A stretch of 64,000 bases of DNA, from positions 1 through 64,000 of the forward strand of contig NZ_JAAALE010000011.1 of NCBI RefSeq assembly GCF_009905735.1, written 5' to 3'. The notes below the pieces were generated by a model, which worked only from the letters and a program-made list of their open reading frames with translations, had not been told where the DNA came from and did not search any database. Made by a program: the position numbers and the translations under genes. This stretch comes from Porphyrobacter sp. SLTP. GTDB lineage: Bacteria; Pseudomonadota; Alphaproteobacteria; Sphingomonadales; Sphingomonadaceae. Positions 8,764 to 18,020 of this stretch are shown here, piece by piece. The first letter of the stretch is position 1, and every line of letters begins with the position of its first letter.

Positions 8764-10025
8764 CAGCGGCCCGTCCGCTTGCCGCCGCCTTTGGGAGCGG
8801 GTTTGGGAGTCGGCCTCGCCCGGTTGGCGGGGGCTTTGGTCGCGGGTTTTCCGGCAGGCTTGCCAGCGGATTTGGCCGCCGGCTTTTTCGCCTTGGGCTT
8901 GGCCGCAGCATCCCCGCGCGCACGGCGGGGTGCACGGGCTTCTTTCCGCGCCTGTTTGAAATGGCGGCGGGCGGCCTGCTTCTTTTCCTCACCCGTACGC
9001 TCCGGCGCTTCGTCGCCCATGGGCGAAGCGTCGGACAGGCCCTGGTCAAAGCCGAGCACTTCCATGCTCATGGCAAAGTGCGGGGGGAGTTCGGCGGTCA
9101 CATCCAGCTTGCCGCCGGTTCCTTCACCCACCTTGGGTTCGGAGATGATGAGGCGGCGCGCGTGCAGGTGCATCTTGCGGCTGACTGCGCCGGTGAGGAA
9201 GGAATCCGGCCCGCCATACTTGCCATCGCCCACAATCGGGTGGCCGATCGCGGCCATGTGGACGCGCAGCTGGTGCGTGCGGCCGGTGAGGGGTTCAAGC
9301 TCGACCCAGGCGGCACGCTGGCCCGCCCGCTCCACCACGCGGTACCGGGTTTTGGCGGCCGCGCCGTTTTCCTCGTCGATATGCATCTTCTCGCCGCCGG
9401 TGCCCGGCTGCTTGGCGAGCGGGGCGTCGATCACGCCTTCGGACAGCTTCGGCACGCCGACCACCAGCGCCCAATAGACCTTGCGCGCCGAACGGCCAGC
9501 AAACCGCTTGGAGAAACTCGCAGCAGCCCCGGGCGTGCGGGCGATAAGCAGGACTCCGCTCGTGTCCTTGTCGAGCCGGTGGACCAGCCGCGGGCGCGGG
9601 GTCTTCTCGGTTTCGACAAAGGCATCGAGCAGCCCGTCGACATGCTTGGTCGTCTTGCTGCCGCCCTGGGTGGCAAGGCCGGGGGGCTTGTTGAGCACGA
9701 TCGCGCTTGCCGTCTCGCGGATCACCATGCCCTTGGCTTCGGCGATCTGTTCAGGGCTCAGGGTGCGCAGACGCGGCGCGGCTTTCTTGGTGGCGGGCGT
9801 ATCTTCGCCGCCGGGGGGCACGCGCAGGACCTGGCCTTGCTCCAGCCGATCCTCCGGCTTGGCGCGCTTGCCATCCACGCGGATCTGCCCGGTGCGCGCC
9901 CAGCGCGAAACCGTGGCAAAGCCGATCTGCGGCAGATTGCGCTTGAACCAGCGGTCGAGCCGGATGCCGTCGTCATCTTCGCTGACGGTGAATTGGCGGA
10001 CGTTATCGGTCGGGGTCTCGGTCAT
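8763..10025 (-). CDS. RluC/RluD-type 23S rRNA pseudouridine synthase with basic tail
   Basis: Isomerises uridines in rRNA. An N-terminal S4 RNA-binding domain (about residues 13-75, beginning IRLDRWFKRN) precedes the catalytic domain with the HRLDKDTSGVLL motif, whose Asp is the nucleophile. Further conserved segments are GRTHQLRVH and HPIVGDGKYGG. After the catalytic fold there is an unusual tail of about 95 residues, almost all Lys, Ala, Pro, Arg and Gly with KPA/AKP repeats, probably an RNA-binding extension. I start it at 10025, where ATGA overlaps the crcB stop; reading further upstream would run through crcB in another frame. RluC and RluD cannot be told apart here. Confidence 0.9.
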   Translation of the reverse strand: MTETPTDNVRQFTVSEDDDGIRLDRWFKRNLPQIGFATVSRWARTGQIRVDGKRAKPEDRLEQGQVLRVPPGGEDTPATKKAAPRLRTLSPEQIAEAKGMVIRETASAIVLNKPPGLATQGGSKTTKHVDGLLDAFVETEKTPRPRLVHRLDKDTSGVLLIARTPGAAASFSKRFAGRSARKVYWALVVGVPKLSEGVIDAPLAKQPGTGGEKMHIDEENGAAAKTRYRVVERAGQRAAWVELEPLTGRTHQLRVHMAAIGHPIVGDGKYGGPDSFLTGAVSRKMHLHARRLIISEPKVGEGTGGKLDVTAELPPHFAMSMEVLGFDQGLSDASPMGDEAPERTGEEKKQAARRHFKQARKEARAPRRARGDAAAKPKAKKPAAKSAGKPAGKPATKAPANRARPTPKPAPKGGGKRTGR

Positions 10026-10435
10026 GATGCACTCTGCGCGGCGACAAGGCCGATGATGACCGCTGCCATGCCGGCGACCAGCGAGGCGGCCGCATAGCCC
10101 ACGGCCAGCAGCGCTTGCCCGCGATGCAGCAGGGTGACAAGCTCGGCGCTGAAAGCACTGAAGGTGGTGAACCCGCCGAGCAGGCCGACGCCGATCAGCA
10201 ACCGGACATTCTCGGCCGTCTGGGCCTCGGCGCTGCCGCGCGCGAGCCAGCCCACCAGCACGCCCATCAACAAGCTGCCGAGGATATTGACGCCGAGCGT
10301 CCCCCACGGGAAGGCGTTTTCCGGCCCGGCCAGATGCGTGACAGCGCGGCCAGCATGATAGCGCAGCACAGAGCCCGCAGCGCCGCCGACAGCGACATTG
10401 AGGCTTGCCATGAGAGGGGAGATTTCACCGGACAT
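10022..10435 (-). CDS. crcB: CrcB/FluC fluoride ion channel
   Basis: Small (137 aa) four-helix Fluc-type fluoride exporter that acts as a dual-topology dimer in the inner membrane. Diagnostic motifs are GGAAGSVLRYHAG near the N-terminus, WGTLGVNILGS in the second helix, and GVGLLGGFTTFSAFSAE, where the Phe and Thr/Ser residues line the pore. The ATG at 10435 is taken, although the internal Met nine residues in (10411) is also possible. I looked for a fluoride riboswitch in the upstream 240 bp and could not recognise one. It is first in the minus-strand run toward the ATP12 gene. Confidence 0.92.
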   Translation of the reverse strand: MSGEISPLMASLNVAVGGAAGSVLRYHAGRAVTHLAGPENAFPWGTLGVNILGSLLMGVLVGWLARGSAEAQTAENVRLLIGVGLLGGFTTFSAFSAELVTLLHRGQALLAVGYAAASLVAGMAAVIIGLVAAQSAS

Positions 10436-10674
10436 CGCGCGGCCATAGCGAGCGCCGCGCGATCTGCCTAGCGCAGCTGAAGAACGATTGCGCCGGGACG
10501 AGCACGCTGGCGGGTTGCCTTTGGGACGATGTTGGACTATCGGGGCGCGGTTTAGTGGGCGGTCCTGAAAGGGAATCGCCCCTGTATCATTGGTGTTTCA
10601 CAGGCAATTCACCGCGTATCCCCGCGTGATTCGGGCGGGCTCTGGCGTTTGGAAAATTGAGGTAGTCGTCGTTT
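10436..10674. promoter_or_regulatory. Divergent crcB/rpsU intergenic region
   Basis: About 240 bp between divergent genes. It must contain both promoters, but I see only a weak plus-strand candidate: TTGCCT and TATCGG with a 17-nt spacer, near 10516-10544. The rpsU-proximal half has a purine stretch (GGAAAATTGAGG) about 12 nt before the ATG. I found no open reading frame, riboswitch or strong hairpin that I would defend. Confidence 0.3.
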
Positions 10675-10881
10675 ATGCAAATCATGGTTCGCGATAACAA
10701 TGTCGATCAGGCCCTGCGCGCGCTCAAGAAGAAGCTGCAGCGCGAAGGCGTTTATCGCGAAATGAAACTGCGTCGCCACTTCGAAAAGCCCAGCGAAAAG
10801 CGCGCCCGTGAAAAGGCTGCTGCTGTGCGCCGCGCCCGAAAGATGGAGCGCAAGCGGATGGAGCGTGACGGGAGCAAATAA
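10675..10881 (+). CDS. rpsU: 30S ribosomal protein S21
   Basis: Small-subunit ribosomal protein of 68 aa, very basic. The sequence begins [20 protein letters not shown] and continues with the conserved [21 protein letters not shown] core and a Lys/Arg-rich C-terminus, as in alphaproteobacterial S21. S21 binds near the 3' end of 16S rRNA and aids initiation. The first ATG is preferred over the Met at codon 4 because S21 homologues start MQI. It is monocistronic, followed by a strong intrinsic terminator at 10946-10972. Confidence 0.97.
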   Translation: MQIMVRDNNVDQALRALKKKLQREGVYREMKLRRHFEKPSEKRAREKAAAVRRARKMERKRMERDGSK

Positions 10882-10945
10882 TCCCGTTGCCAAGCGCACT
10901 CTGCCTCGCAGAAGCGCTTGAATCCCCCTTTCCGATCAGTCATCA

Positions 10946-10972
10946 GGGCGCGGCTTATTCCCGCGCCCTTTT
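10946..10972 (+). terminator. Rho-independent terminator after rpsU
   Basis: A perfect 8-bp GC stem GGGCGCGG/CCGCGCCC with a 7-nt loop is followed by TTTT. It lies about 65 nt after the rpsU stop and before the FKBP gene. Confidence 0.85.
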
Positions 10973-11018
10973 GCCGTCATAACGTGGCGCCAATGCGCCG
11001 CCCATCAGGACCGTACCC

Positions 11019-11633
11019 ATGACCGAGATTACCCGCGTTCCGATCAAGCCTGTGGCCAAGGGCTCGCTCACCAAGCTGTGGATCGGGGTCGCGCTTGCGA
11101 TCGCGGTGGGCGGCGGGCTTGCCTGGTCGGCCGTGCCGCGCGGGCTTGACCTTGATGTCGAAGTCGCAGGCACGGGCAAGACTGCGGCCAAGGGCGATGT
11201 CGTGTTCGTGAAATACAAGGGCAAGCTGGCTGCCGATGGCACGGTGTTCGACGAATCGCAGAACATCCCGCTGCCGGTCCAGGGCCTGTTCCCCGAAGGC
11301 AATCCCTTCCCGGTTGAAGATGGCGCGACCATTCCGGGCTTCTTCCAGGGGCTTCAGCAGATGCAGAAGGGCGGCAAGTACACGCTCTTCATCCCGGCCG
11401 ATCTCGCTTACGGTGCAACGCCGCCTCCGGGTACGCCGATCCCGCCCAACGCCGATCTCGAATTCGAGATCGAGGTGATGGACATCATGAGCCGCGCGAC
11501 CTTTGACCGCAATCTGCAGATCCTCCAGCAGACGATGCAGCAGCAGATGGGCGCTGCCCCGGGCGGCGCTCCCGGTGGTGCAGCGCCGGGCGGCGCGCCA
11601 GAGGGTGCGCCTCCGGTGGCTCCGGGCCAGTAA
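11019..11633 (+). CDS. Membrane-anchored FKBP-type peptidyl-prolyl isomerase
   Basis: Cis-trans prolyl isomerase predicted to sit on the periplasmic face of the inner membrane. It has a short cytoplasmic N-terminus, one transmembrane helix at about residues 20-38, then an FKBP domain (about 45-150). The domain is recognised from [21 protein letters not shown]-like spacing, VIPGF-equivalent [12 protein letters not shown], and [23 protein letters not shown]. The C-terminal 30 residues are a Gly/Ala/Pro repeat ([17 protein letters not shown]) likely to be disordered. It precedes gatC by 14 nt and may be cotranscribed with gatCAB. Confidence 0.92.
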   Translation: MTEITRVPIKPVAKGSLTKLWIGVALAIAVGGGLAWSAVPRGLDLDVEVAGTGKTAAKGDVVFVKYKGKLAADGTVFDESQNIPLPVQGLFPEGNPFPVEDGATIPGFFQGLQQMQKGGKYTLFIPADLAYGATPPPGTPIPPNADLEFEIEVMDIMSRATFDRNLQILQQTMQQQMGAAPGGAPGGAAPGGAPEGAPPVAPGQ

Positions 11634-11647
11634 GGGGCGGACGCGCA

Positions 11648-11950
11648 ATGTCGGTCGACAAGGCAACCGTTGCCAAAATCGCCTCGCTGGCGCGCATCCG
11701 CATGGATGACGCCGCGCTGGAACAGATGGTGCCGGAATTGAACGGCATCCTGCAATGGGTCGAGCAATTGGGCGAGGTGGACGTGACCGGGATCGAGCCG
11801 ATGGCGGCCGTGATCCCCAACACGCTGCGTCTGCGCGCTGACGTGATCGACGCCGATCCGCTGACCGGCGGCGGCAGGCAGGGCGATATCCTCGCCAACG
11901 CGCCTGCGGCCGAGCACGGGTTCTTCGGCGTGCCCAAGGTGATCGAGTAG
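11648..11950 (+). CDS. gatC: Asp-tRNA(Asn)/Glu-tRNA(Gln) amidotransferase subunit C
   Basis: Small stabilising subunit of the GatCAB amidotransferase, which converts misacylated Glu-tRNA-Gln and/or Asp-tRNA-Asn to the correct forms. The 100-aa protein has the family pattern [14 protein letters not shown] near the N-terminus, [19 protein letters not shown] in the middle, LRADV, and the C-terminal [18 protein letters not shown], which wraps around GatA. It is separated from gatA by about 120 bp containing an inverted repeat. Confidence 0.96.
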   Translation: MSVDKATVAKIASLARIRMDDAALEQMVPELNGILQWVEQLGEVDVTGIEPMAAVIPNTLRLRADVIDADPLTGGGRQGDILANAPAAEHGFFGVPKVIE

Positions 11951-11969
11951 GAAAGGGCCTTCACCCTTT

Positions 11970-12060
11970 CCGTTCGGGCTGAGCTTGTCGAAGCCCCGCA
12001 TTTCTTTTCTGCTCTTGCGCCCGAAGAAGGACAGCCCTTCGACAGGCTCAGGGCGAACGG
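11970..12060. repeat. Sphingomonad-type inverted repeat pair between gatC and gatA
   Basis: Two copies of a roughly 26-nt repeat face each other. The first is at 11970-11996 (core GGCTGAGCTTGTCGAAGCC). The second, inverted, is at about 12034-12060 (core CTTCGACAGGCTCAGGGCGA). They differ at a few positions and are separated by about 37 nt, so the transcript could form a long hairpin. This sequence family is a common REP-like repeat in alphaproteobacterial genomes. Confidence 0.75.
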
Positions 12061-12069
12061 TTGGAAACA

Positions 12070-13551
12070 ATGACTGACCTAACTCAACTCGGTGTAAAAG
12101 ACATTCGGGACGGCGTGCGCGCCGGGGACTTCACCGCGCGCGAAGTCGCCGAAAGCTTCAACGCTGCCGTCGCTGCGGCGGCGAGCCTCAATGCCTTCAT
12201 CGTCACCACCCCCGATCATGCGCTGGCCGCCGCCGATAAGGTCGACGCCGCGCGCGCTGCGGGCGAGCCGCTGGGCGCAATGGCGGGCGTGCCGATCGGC
12301 ATGAAGGATCTGTTCGCCACCCACGGCGTGCAGACCACTGCGGCGAGCCACATCCTCGAAGGCTTCACCCCCCGCTACGAATCCACCGTCAGCCAGAAGC
12401 TGTGGGACGCGGGCGCGGGGATGCTGGGCAAGCTCAACCTAGACCAGTTCGCGATGGGCTCGTCCAACGAGACCAGCTATTTCGGCAACGTCACCTCACC
12501 GTGGAAGAAAGCCGGGTCGAACGCCGCGATGAGCCCCGGCGGCTCTTCGGGCGGTTCGTCCTCGGCGGTCGCCGCGCGGATTGCGCCTGCTGCGACCGGA
12601 ACCGACACCGGCGGCTCGATCCGCCAGCCCGCCGCCTTCACCGGCATCTGCGGGATCAAGCCGACCTATGGCCGCTGCTCACGCTGGGGCATCGTCGCCT
12701 TCGCGTCGTCGCTCGATCAGGCAGGCCCGATGGCCCGCAGCGTCGAGGATTGCGCGATCATGCTCGGCGCGATGGCGGGGTTTGATCCCAAGGATTCGAC
12801 CAGCCTCCAGATGGACGTGCCCGACTGGGAGGCCGCTTTGAACAGCGATCTGCGCGGCAAGAAGGTCGGCATTCCGCGCGAATACCGGATGGAGGGCACC
12901 GATCAGGCGATCCTCGATTCGTGGGAGCAGGGCAAGGCATGGCTCAAGGACGCGGGCGCGGAAATCGTCGACGTCTCGCTGCCGCACACCAAATATGCGC
13001 TACCCGCCTATTACATCGTCGCCCCGGCTGAGGCTTCGAGCAACCTCGCCCGCTATGACGGGGTGCGTTACGGCCTGCGCGATCTGCCCGAGGGCGTCGG
13101 CCTGCAGGACATGTACGCCGCCACCCGCGCCGCCGGGTTCGGCGACGAGGTCAAGCGCCGCATCCTGATCGGCACCTATGTGCTCTCGGCCGGTTTCTAC
13201 GACGCCTATTACACGCAGGCGCAGAAGGTCCGTGCGCTCGTCGCCCGCGATTTCGAGCGCGCCTTCGAGCAGTGCGATGTGATCCTCGCTCCGACCACGC
13301 CGACGGCGAGCTTCCCGCTGGGTTCGATGAATGAAGACCCGCTGACGATGTATCTCAACGACGTCTTCGCCGTGCCCGCCTCGCTCGCTGGCCTGCCTGC
13401 GATGAGCGTGCCCGCGACGATCAACGCTGATGGCCTGCCGCTCGGCCTCCAGCTGGTCGGCCGCCCGTTCGACGAGCAGGGCGTGCTCAATGCAGGCCTC
13501 GCCATCCAGCAACGGGCAGGCTTCACCGCCAAGCCGGAGAAGTGGTGGTGA
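12070..13551 (+). CDS. gatA: Asp-tRNA(Asn)/Glu-tRNA(Gln) amidotransferase subunit A
   Basis: Glutaminase subunit of GatCAB, an amidase-signature enzyme that releases ammonia for transamidation of misacylated tRNAs. The Ser-cisSer-Lys catalytic triad is visible: Lys in [10 protein letters not shown] (about residue 79), cis-Ser in [13 protein letters not shown], and the nucleophilic Ser in [14 protein letters not shown]. It is 493 aa, the usual length. The ATG at 12070 is preferred to an in-frame TTG 9 nt upstream. Its TGA overlaps the GTG of a 52-codon membrane ORF, which in turn overlaps gatB. Confidence 0.97.
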   Translation: MTDLTQLGVKDIRDGVRAGDFTAREVAESFNAAVAAAASLNAFIVTTPDHALAAADKVDAARAAGEPLGAMAGVPIGMKDLFATHGVQTTAASHILEGFTPRYESTVSQKLWDAGAGMLGKLNLDQFAMGSSNETSYFGNVTSPWKKAGSNAAMSPGGSSGGSSSAVAARIAPAATGTDTGGSIRQPAAFTGICGIKPTYGRCSRWGIVAFASSLDQAGPMARSVEDCAIMLGAMAGFDPKDSTSLQMDVPDWEAALNSDLRGKKVGIPREYRMEGTDQAILDSWEQGKAWLKDAGAEIVDVSLPHTKYALPAYYIVAPAEASSNLARYDGVRYGLRDLPEGVGLQDMYAATRAAGFGDEVKRRILIGTYVLSAGFYDAYYTQAQKVRALVARDFERAFEQCDVILAPTTPTASFPLGSMNEDPLTMYLNDVFAVPASLAGLPAMSVPATINADGLPLGLQLVGRPFDEQGVLNAGLAIQQRAGFTAKPEKWW

Positions 13552-13706
13552 ACGCCGATCTGCCGCTGTGGATTGCCGGACTGGCAATCGCCGCTGCGGT
13601 GCCGGTGACCTTCATGGTCGCCAATTGGGTCAGAAAACACGTCGATCATGGCGAGATGCGCTTCGGGCCGGATGGCAAGGTGATCGAGGACGAGGACAAG
13701 CAATGA
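13548..13706 (+). CDS. 52-aa membrane micro-protein between gatA and gatB
   Basis: Small ORF starting with GTG at 13548 and ending TGA at 13706. The start overlaps the gatA stop (GTGA) and its stop overlaps the gatB ATG (ATGA), which is strong evidence for translational coupling. The product has one hydrophobic helix (about residues 6-28, [18 protein letters not shown]), then a polar, acidic tail ending EDEDKQ, so it is a predicted single-pass membrane protein with a cytoplasmic or periplasmic tail. I do not recognise a family. It is not a known GatCAB component; the membrane helix is surprising within a soluble enzyme operon. Confidence 0.72.
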   Translation: MNADLPLWIAGLAIAAAVPVTFMVANWVRKHVDHGEMRFGPDGKVIEDEDKQ

Positions 13707-15199
13707 GCAACTACCGCATTCAGGGTGCTACGGGTGAATGGGAGGTCGTGATCGGCCTTGAAGTCCACGCGCAGGTGACGTCGCAGTCCAAGCTGTTCTC
13801 GGGCTCGGCCACCGCGTTCGGCGCCGAGCCGAATTCGCAGGTCAGCCTGGTCGATGCCGCGATGCCGGGGATGCTGCCCGTGCCCAACGCCGAGTGCATC
13901 CGTCAGGCGGTGCGCACCGGCATGGCGATTGACGCGCAGATCAATGCGTGGAGCCGTTTCGACCGCAAGAACTACTTCTACGCCGACTTGCCGCAGGGCT
14001 ACCAGATCAGCCAGCTTTATCATCCGATTGTCGGCGAAGGTTCACTCCTGATCGAGGCGGATGAGAAGGCGGGCATCCCCGAAGACAAGATCATCGGCAT
14101 CGAGCGCATCCATGTCGAGCAGGACGCGGGCAAGCTGATGCATGATCAGCACCCGACCATGTCCTATGTCGACTTGAACCGTTCGGGCGTGGCGCTGATG
14201 GAAATCGTCAGCCGTCCCGACATGGCTTCGCCCGCTGAAGCAGGGGCTTACCTGCGCAAGCTGCGCGCGATCCTGCGCTATGTCGGTTCGTGCGACGGCA
14301 ACATGGAAGAAGGCTCGATGCGCGCTGACGTGAACGTCTCTGTGCGCCGCGTAGGCGAGGGGCTGGGCACCCGCACCGAGACCAAGAACGTCAATTCGGT
14401 GCGCTTCGTGATGCAGGCGATCGAGCATGAGGCGATGCGGCAGGTCGATGTGATCGAAAGCGGCGGAAAGATCGTGCAGGAAACCCGCCTGTTCGATCCG
14501 GGCACCGGGACGACCCGCACCATGCGCAGCAAGGAAGACGCGCACGATTACCGCTACTTCCCCGATCCCGACCTTTTGCCGCTGGTGCTGGAAGACGACT
14601 TCCTCGCCGAATGCCGCGCCAGCTTGCCCGAACTCCCGGACGCCAAGCGCAAGCGTTACGTCGAGGTTCTGGGCCTCACGCCGTATAACGCGCGCGAGCT
14701 GACGGCCGAGGTCGAGACCTTTGCGCGGTTCGAGACGCTGCTGGCCGAAACCGCCAAGGTTACGGCCAAGGACGAAGCCAAGGTCGCCACGCAGGTCGCC
14801 AACTGGTCACTCTCGGTTGCGCCGGGTGTGATCAAGGCGCTGGGCGATGACGCCGACCTCGCCAACGCCACGGCGGCTGCACAGGCGAGCATCCTCGCAA
14901 TGGCCGACAAGGGTGAGATCAGTGGCGGTCAGGCCAAGGAAATCTTCGAAATCGTCCTCAAGACCGGCCGCGATCCCGCTGAAATCGCGGAGGCCGAAGG
15001 GCTGAAGCAGGTCAGCGACACCGGCGCGATCGAAGCTGCGGTCGACGCGATCATCGCCGCCAATGCCGACAAGGTCGAACAATATCGCGGCGGCAAGGAA
15101 GCGCTGTTCGGCTTCTTCGTCGGCCAGACGATGAAGGCGATGCAGGGCAAGGCCAATCCGGGCGTGGTGAACCAGCTGCTCAAGGACAAGCTCGGCTAG
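13703..15199 (+). CDS. gatB: Asp-tRNA(Asn)/Glu-tRNA(Gln) amidotransferase subunit B
   Basis: Kinase/transamidase subunit of GatCAB, 498 aa. It begins [24 protein letters not shown], and the family-typical [50 protein letters not shown] and [11 protein letters not shown] motifs follow. The YqeY-like tail domain ends [19 protein letters not shown]. The start at 13703 is fixed by the ATGA overlap with the small ORF upstream; the frame is open further 5', but that would overlap gatA. The gene completes the gatCAB unit. Confidence 0.97.
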   Translation: MSNYRIQGATGEWEVVIGLEVHAQVTSQSKLFSGSATAFGAEPNSQVSLVDAAMPGMLPVPNAECIRQAVRTGMAIDAQINAWSRFDRKNYFYADLPQGYQISQLYHPIVGEGSLLIEADEKAGIPEDKIIGIERIHVEQDAGKLMHDQHPTMSYVDLNRSGVALMEIVSRPDMASPAEAGAYLRKLRAILRYVGSCDGNMEEGSMRADVNVSVRRVGEGLGTRTETKNVNSVRFVMQAIEHEAMRQVDVIESGGKIVQETRLFDPGTGTTRTMRSKEDAHDYRYFPDPDLLPLVLEDDFLAECRASLPELPDAKRKRYVEVLGLTPYNARELTAEVETFARFETLLAETAKVTAKDEAKVATQVANWSLSVAPGVIKALGDDADLANATAAAQASILAMADKGEISGGQAKEIFEIVLKTGRDPAEIAEAEGLKQVSDTGAIEAAVDAIIAANADKVEQYRGGKEALFGFFVGQTMKAMQGKANPGVVNQLLKDKLG

Positions 15200-15216
15200 A
15201 CCCCGGAGCCAAGGCT

Positions 15217-15978
15217 TTGCGGCCCGTCACGCTCTATTTCCACGGGTTGCCGGGATCGGCGGCGGAGCTTTTGAACTTCGGCCCGGAAATCGCCGCGCAG
15301 GTCGGGCATTTCCATGTCGTCGATCGCTCCGCAGCGCCGGGTGAAGGGTACTTCTCGCAGCTTGCCGCAAGGATCGCTGCGACATTTCCCGATGAGCCGC
15401 TGCGCCTCGTCGGCTTCTCGCTGGGCGCGGCGGCGGCCTTGCAGGTGGCTCCGCATTTGGGGGCCAGCGTCGAGCGGATCGACCTCGTCTCGCCCGCCGC
15501 GCCGCTCCAATTGGGCGACTTTCTGCCCGGAATGGCAGGCGCGCCCGTGTTCCGCGCGGCGCTGTCGGGGCGGATGCCGTTCGCGGCGCTCACGTTCATG
15601 CAGGCGCAGGTCGCCCGGATTGCTCCCGCAAAGATGGCCGAAGCGCTGATGGCGAAGGCGAGCGGGGCTGACCGCGCGCTGGCCGGCGATCCACAGTTCA
15701 TCGCGGGGCTTGCGCAATCGCTGCGCCAAAGCCTGCTGGCTCAGCGCGCCGCCTATACGGCCGAAATCCGCGCCTATGTCGCCGATTGGACGAGAGTGCT
15801 TGTCGAGGTCCATCAGCCGGTCACGATCTGGCAGGGCAGTGAGGATGACTGGACCCCGCCTGCGATGGCCGAGGCACTCGCCGCGCAGCTGCCCGGTGCG
15901 CCAGCCATGCAGATGCAGCCCGGCTTCTCGCACTTCTCGACCTTGCGCGCCTATCTCGCAGCAGAGCCGCGCCCATGA
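15217..15978 (+). CDS. Alpha/beta-hydrolase family protein
   Basis: 253-aa predicted alpha/beta hydrolase. The N-terminal LYFHGLPGSAAEL forms the oxyanion-hole HG motif, the nucleophile elbow is GFSLGAAAA (Ser near residue 69), and a late His lies in GFSHFSTLRAY. An acidic residue is available in GSEDDWTP. The start is TTG with GGAG 8 nt upstream; no ATG lies close by in frame. It begins 17 nt after gatB and its end overlaps the trmL start, so it may belong to the gat transcript. Substrate unknown. Confidence 0.78.
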   Translation: MRPVTLYFHGLPGSAAELLNFGPEIAAQVGHFHVVDRSAAPGEGYFSQLAARIAATFPDEPLRLVGFSLGAAAALQVAPHLGASVERIDLVSPAAPLQLGDFLPGMAGAPVFRAALSGRMPFAALTFMQAQVARIAPAKMAEALMAKASGADRALAGDPQFIAGLAQSLRQSLLAQRAAYTAEIRAYVADWTRVLVEVHQPVTIWQGSEDDWTPPAMAEALAAQLPGAPAMQMQPGFSHFSTLRAYLAAEPRP

Positions 15979-16430
15979 CCGCCATCGTACTCGTCCAACC
16001 CGAAATCCCCGGCAACACCGGCTCGGTCGGGCGCACCTGCGTGGCCCTGGGGATGGAGCTGATCCTGATCCACCCGCTGGGCTTCGAGATCACCGATACG
16101 CGGGTCAAGCGCGCGGGGCTGGACTACTGGCCGCATGTGCACCTCACCGAATATGCGAGCTGGGACGCGTTCCTCGCCGCGCGCACCCCGCGCGCCGATC
16201 AGCTATTCCTGTTCGAGGAATTTGGCGCGAAGAGCTTCTACGAGCCGGACTACCCGGATGATGCGATGCTGGTGTTCGGCAAGGAGACCACAGGCATCCC
16301 CAAACCCATCATCGACCGCCACGCCGACCGCCTGGTCAAGCTGCCGATGCGCTCGGACGTGATCCGGTCATTGAACCTCGCCAACACGGTGACAGCCGCG
16401 GCCTATCAGGCGCTGCGGGGCAAGCTGTAA
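15975..16430 (+). CDS. trmL: tRNA (cytidine(34)-2'-O)-methyltransferase
   Basis: SPOUT-class methyltransferase that modifies the wobble position of tRNA-Leu isoacceptors, using S-adenosylmethionine. The 151-aa protein starts with IVLVQPEIPGNTGSVGRTC and has the trefoil-knot motifs LVFGKETTGIP and MRSDVIRSLNLANTV near the C-terminus, all characteristic of TrmL/YibK. It overlaps the preceding hydrolase by 4 nt. Convergent with the exporter operon, with 88 bp between, in which I see no clear terminator. Confidence 0.93.
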   Translation: MTAIVLVQPEIPGNTGSVGRTCVALGMELILIHPLGFEITDTRVKRAGLDYWPHVHLTEYASWDAFLAARTPRADQLFLFEEFGAKSFYEPDYPDDAMLVFGKETTGIPKPIIDRHADRLVKLPMRSDVIRSLNLANTVTAAAYQALRGKL

Positions 16431-16518
16431 TCCGACTATTGTTGTTCGGGCCTAAGGGTCACGCAGGGCCGCTGGGTCGCAGGCGCCCGCGTATTTCACT
16501 TCACGGTGCGGTAGGCGG

Positions 16519-18018
16519 CTACTCCAGCCCCAGCGCGCCAAGGTTCATCGTTGCCGCGTTGTAGCTCGCTTCGGCTAACCGCCCGGCAAGCTCTGCGCGG
16601 ATAGCGTTGATTTGCGCGTTGGCGGCGGTTTCCTCGCGCTGGTTGACGAAGAAGAAATCGCCAGCGCCCAGCCGGAACCGGGTGCGTTCGGCCTGCACCA
16701 TCTGGTTGGCCTGCTTGACCTCGGCATCGGCGAGGTCGGCTTGCTTCAGTGCGGTGTTGAGATTGACGAGGATGTTGCCGACCTCGGTGGTGATCTGATC
16801 GGCAATGCGGCGCTGGCGCAGCTCGGTCTCGCGCAGTTCGGCTTCGGCCCGCTGCACTGCGCCGCGCGCTGTGCGGCGTTGCAGGGGGACGCTGAAGGTC
16901 AGGCCTACCACGGTGTCGGTCGAATCGAAGCCCGGCCCGCCCGGCCCGATCTGGCCGAAATCGCGCGACAGTTCGACGCTGGCATTGAGCGAGGGTTCCA
17001 GATCATTGCGGCGCAGCGCCACGCGGTTGTTCGCGCGTTCCAGCGCCAGCTTGAAGGTCTGGAGCTCGGGGCGGCTCTGGATCACGTCGCTCAGCGGTGC
17101 CGCCACCAGCTGTTCGACCGGCGCAATCGCTTTCATGCGGGACAGATCAGGCAACATCTCGCGGGTGGGGATCACCATCCGCCCGTCGCTGCCGCGCAGA
17201 TAGAAGCCGAGGCTGTTGGCGGCGGTGAGGAAGTTGCGTTTGGCCTCCTCCAGCAGCGAGCGGCGGCGCAGCAGGTTCTGCTCGTTCTCGGTCAGCGCGA
17301 TGCGGGCGCGGGCGCCTTCATTGACTTCGCGGGTGAGGCCGATCTGGCGGGCTTCGGCGATTTCGAGCAGTTCTTCGAACACCCGGATTTCCTCGCCCGC
17401 GCCGACCCAGCGCCAATAGGCGCGCAGCGCTTCGTGCTGGACGTTCAACTGCACCAGCAGCACATCAAGCCGCGCCTGACTGGCGGCGAGGCGGGTGTCC
17501 TCGATCGCGAAACGGCGGCTGTCGATGTCGCGGTTGCGCAGCAGCGAGAACAGCGCGCCGACCTTTATCTCGCCGAGATTGTTGGTGTAGTTGTAGTTCT
17601 CGTAGATCGGGAAATCGCCGTTGGAGACGCGGTAGGAGCCGAATACTTCCGCGCCGTACGGCCGCAGCGGCTGGCGCGCTTCGACCTTGCCGAACCCGCC
17701 GGAATAGTAGCCGGTGAGACGGTCGTAATATTCGCCCTTCAGCATCAGGTCGAAAGCACCATCGGCGCTGAGCTGGTCGGAACGCGCTGCCGCCTCACGC
17801 TCGAAGGATTCGAGGATCGACGGAAAGGTGAGTGCCGAGGAGCGGAGCACTTCATCCGGCAGCAACGGCCCAGTAGTCAGCGCCACGTCGAGCGGATCGC
17901 CTACCGGCGCGATATCCTGCGCCGCCGCAGCCACCGGAGCGAGCGCCAGCAGCGCTGCACCGATAGCGGCGGGGCCGAGCACCGTGCCCAGCCGGATCAA
18001 GGCCGTCCTGCGCTTCAT
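16519..18018 (-). CDS. TolC-family outer-membrane efflux protein
   Basis: Outer-membrane channel of 499 aa for a tripartite exporter. It has a cleavable signal peptide (about residues 1-34, ending AAAAQD), then the two-fold helical repeat of TolC-like proteins with long Ala/Glu/Arg-rich helices. Examples are RQIGLTREVNEGARARIALTE-type segments and QRAEAELRETELRQRRIAD. It is last in a three-gene operon after HlyD (2-nt gap) and an ABC half-transporter, so it should form the exit duct. The cargo is unknown; no adjacent toxin or bacteriocin gene is visible. Confidence 0.87.
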   Translation of the reverse strand: MKRRTALIRLGTVLGPAAIGAALLALAPVAAAAQDIAPVGDPLDVALTTGPLLPDEVLRSSALTFPSILESFEREAAARSDQLSADGAFDLMLKGEYYDRLTGYYSGGFGKVEARQPLRPYGAEVFGSYRVSNGDFPIYENYNYTNNLGEIKVGALFSLLRNRDIDSRRFAIEDTRLAASQARLDVLLVQLNVQHEALRAYWRWVGAGEEIRVFEELLEIAEARQIGLTREVNEGARARIALTENEQNLLRRRSLLEEAKRNFLTAANSLGFYLRGSDGRMVIPTREMLPDLSRMKAIAPVEQLVAAPLSDVIQSRPELQTFKLALERANNRVALRRNDLEPSLNASVELSRDFGQIGPGGPGFDSTDTVVGLTFSVPLQRRTARGAVQRAEAELRETELRQRRIADQITTEVGNILVNLNTALKQADLADAEVKQANQMVQAERTRFRLGAGDFFFVNQREETAANAQINAIRAELAGRLAEASYNAATMNLGALGLE

Positions 18019-18020
18019 CC

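Noticed and set aside
10436-10674. Possible fluoride riboswitch upstream of crcB
   Set aside because: I could not find the conserved pseudoknot segments of the crcB motif on the minus strand; a covariance search would decide.
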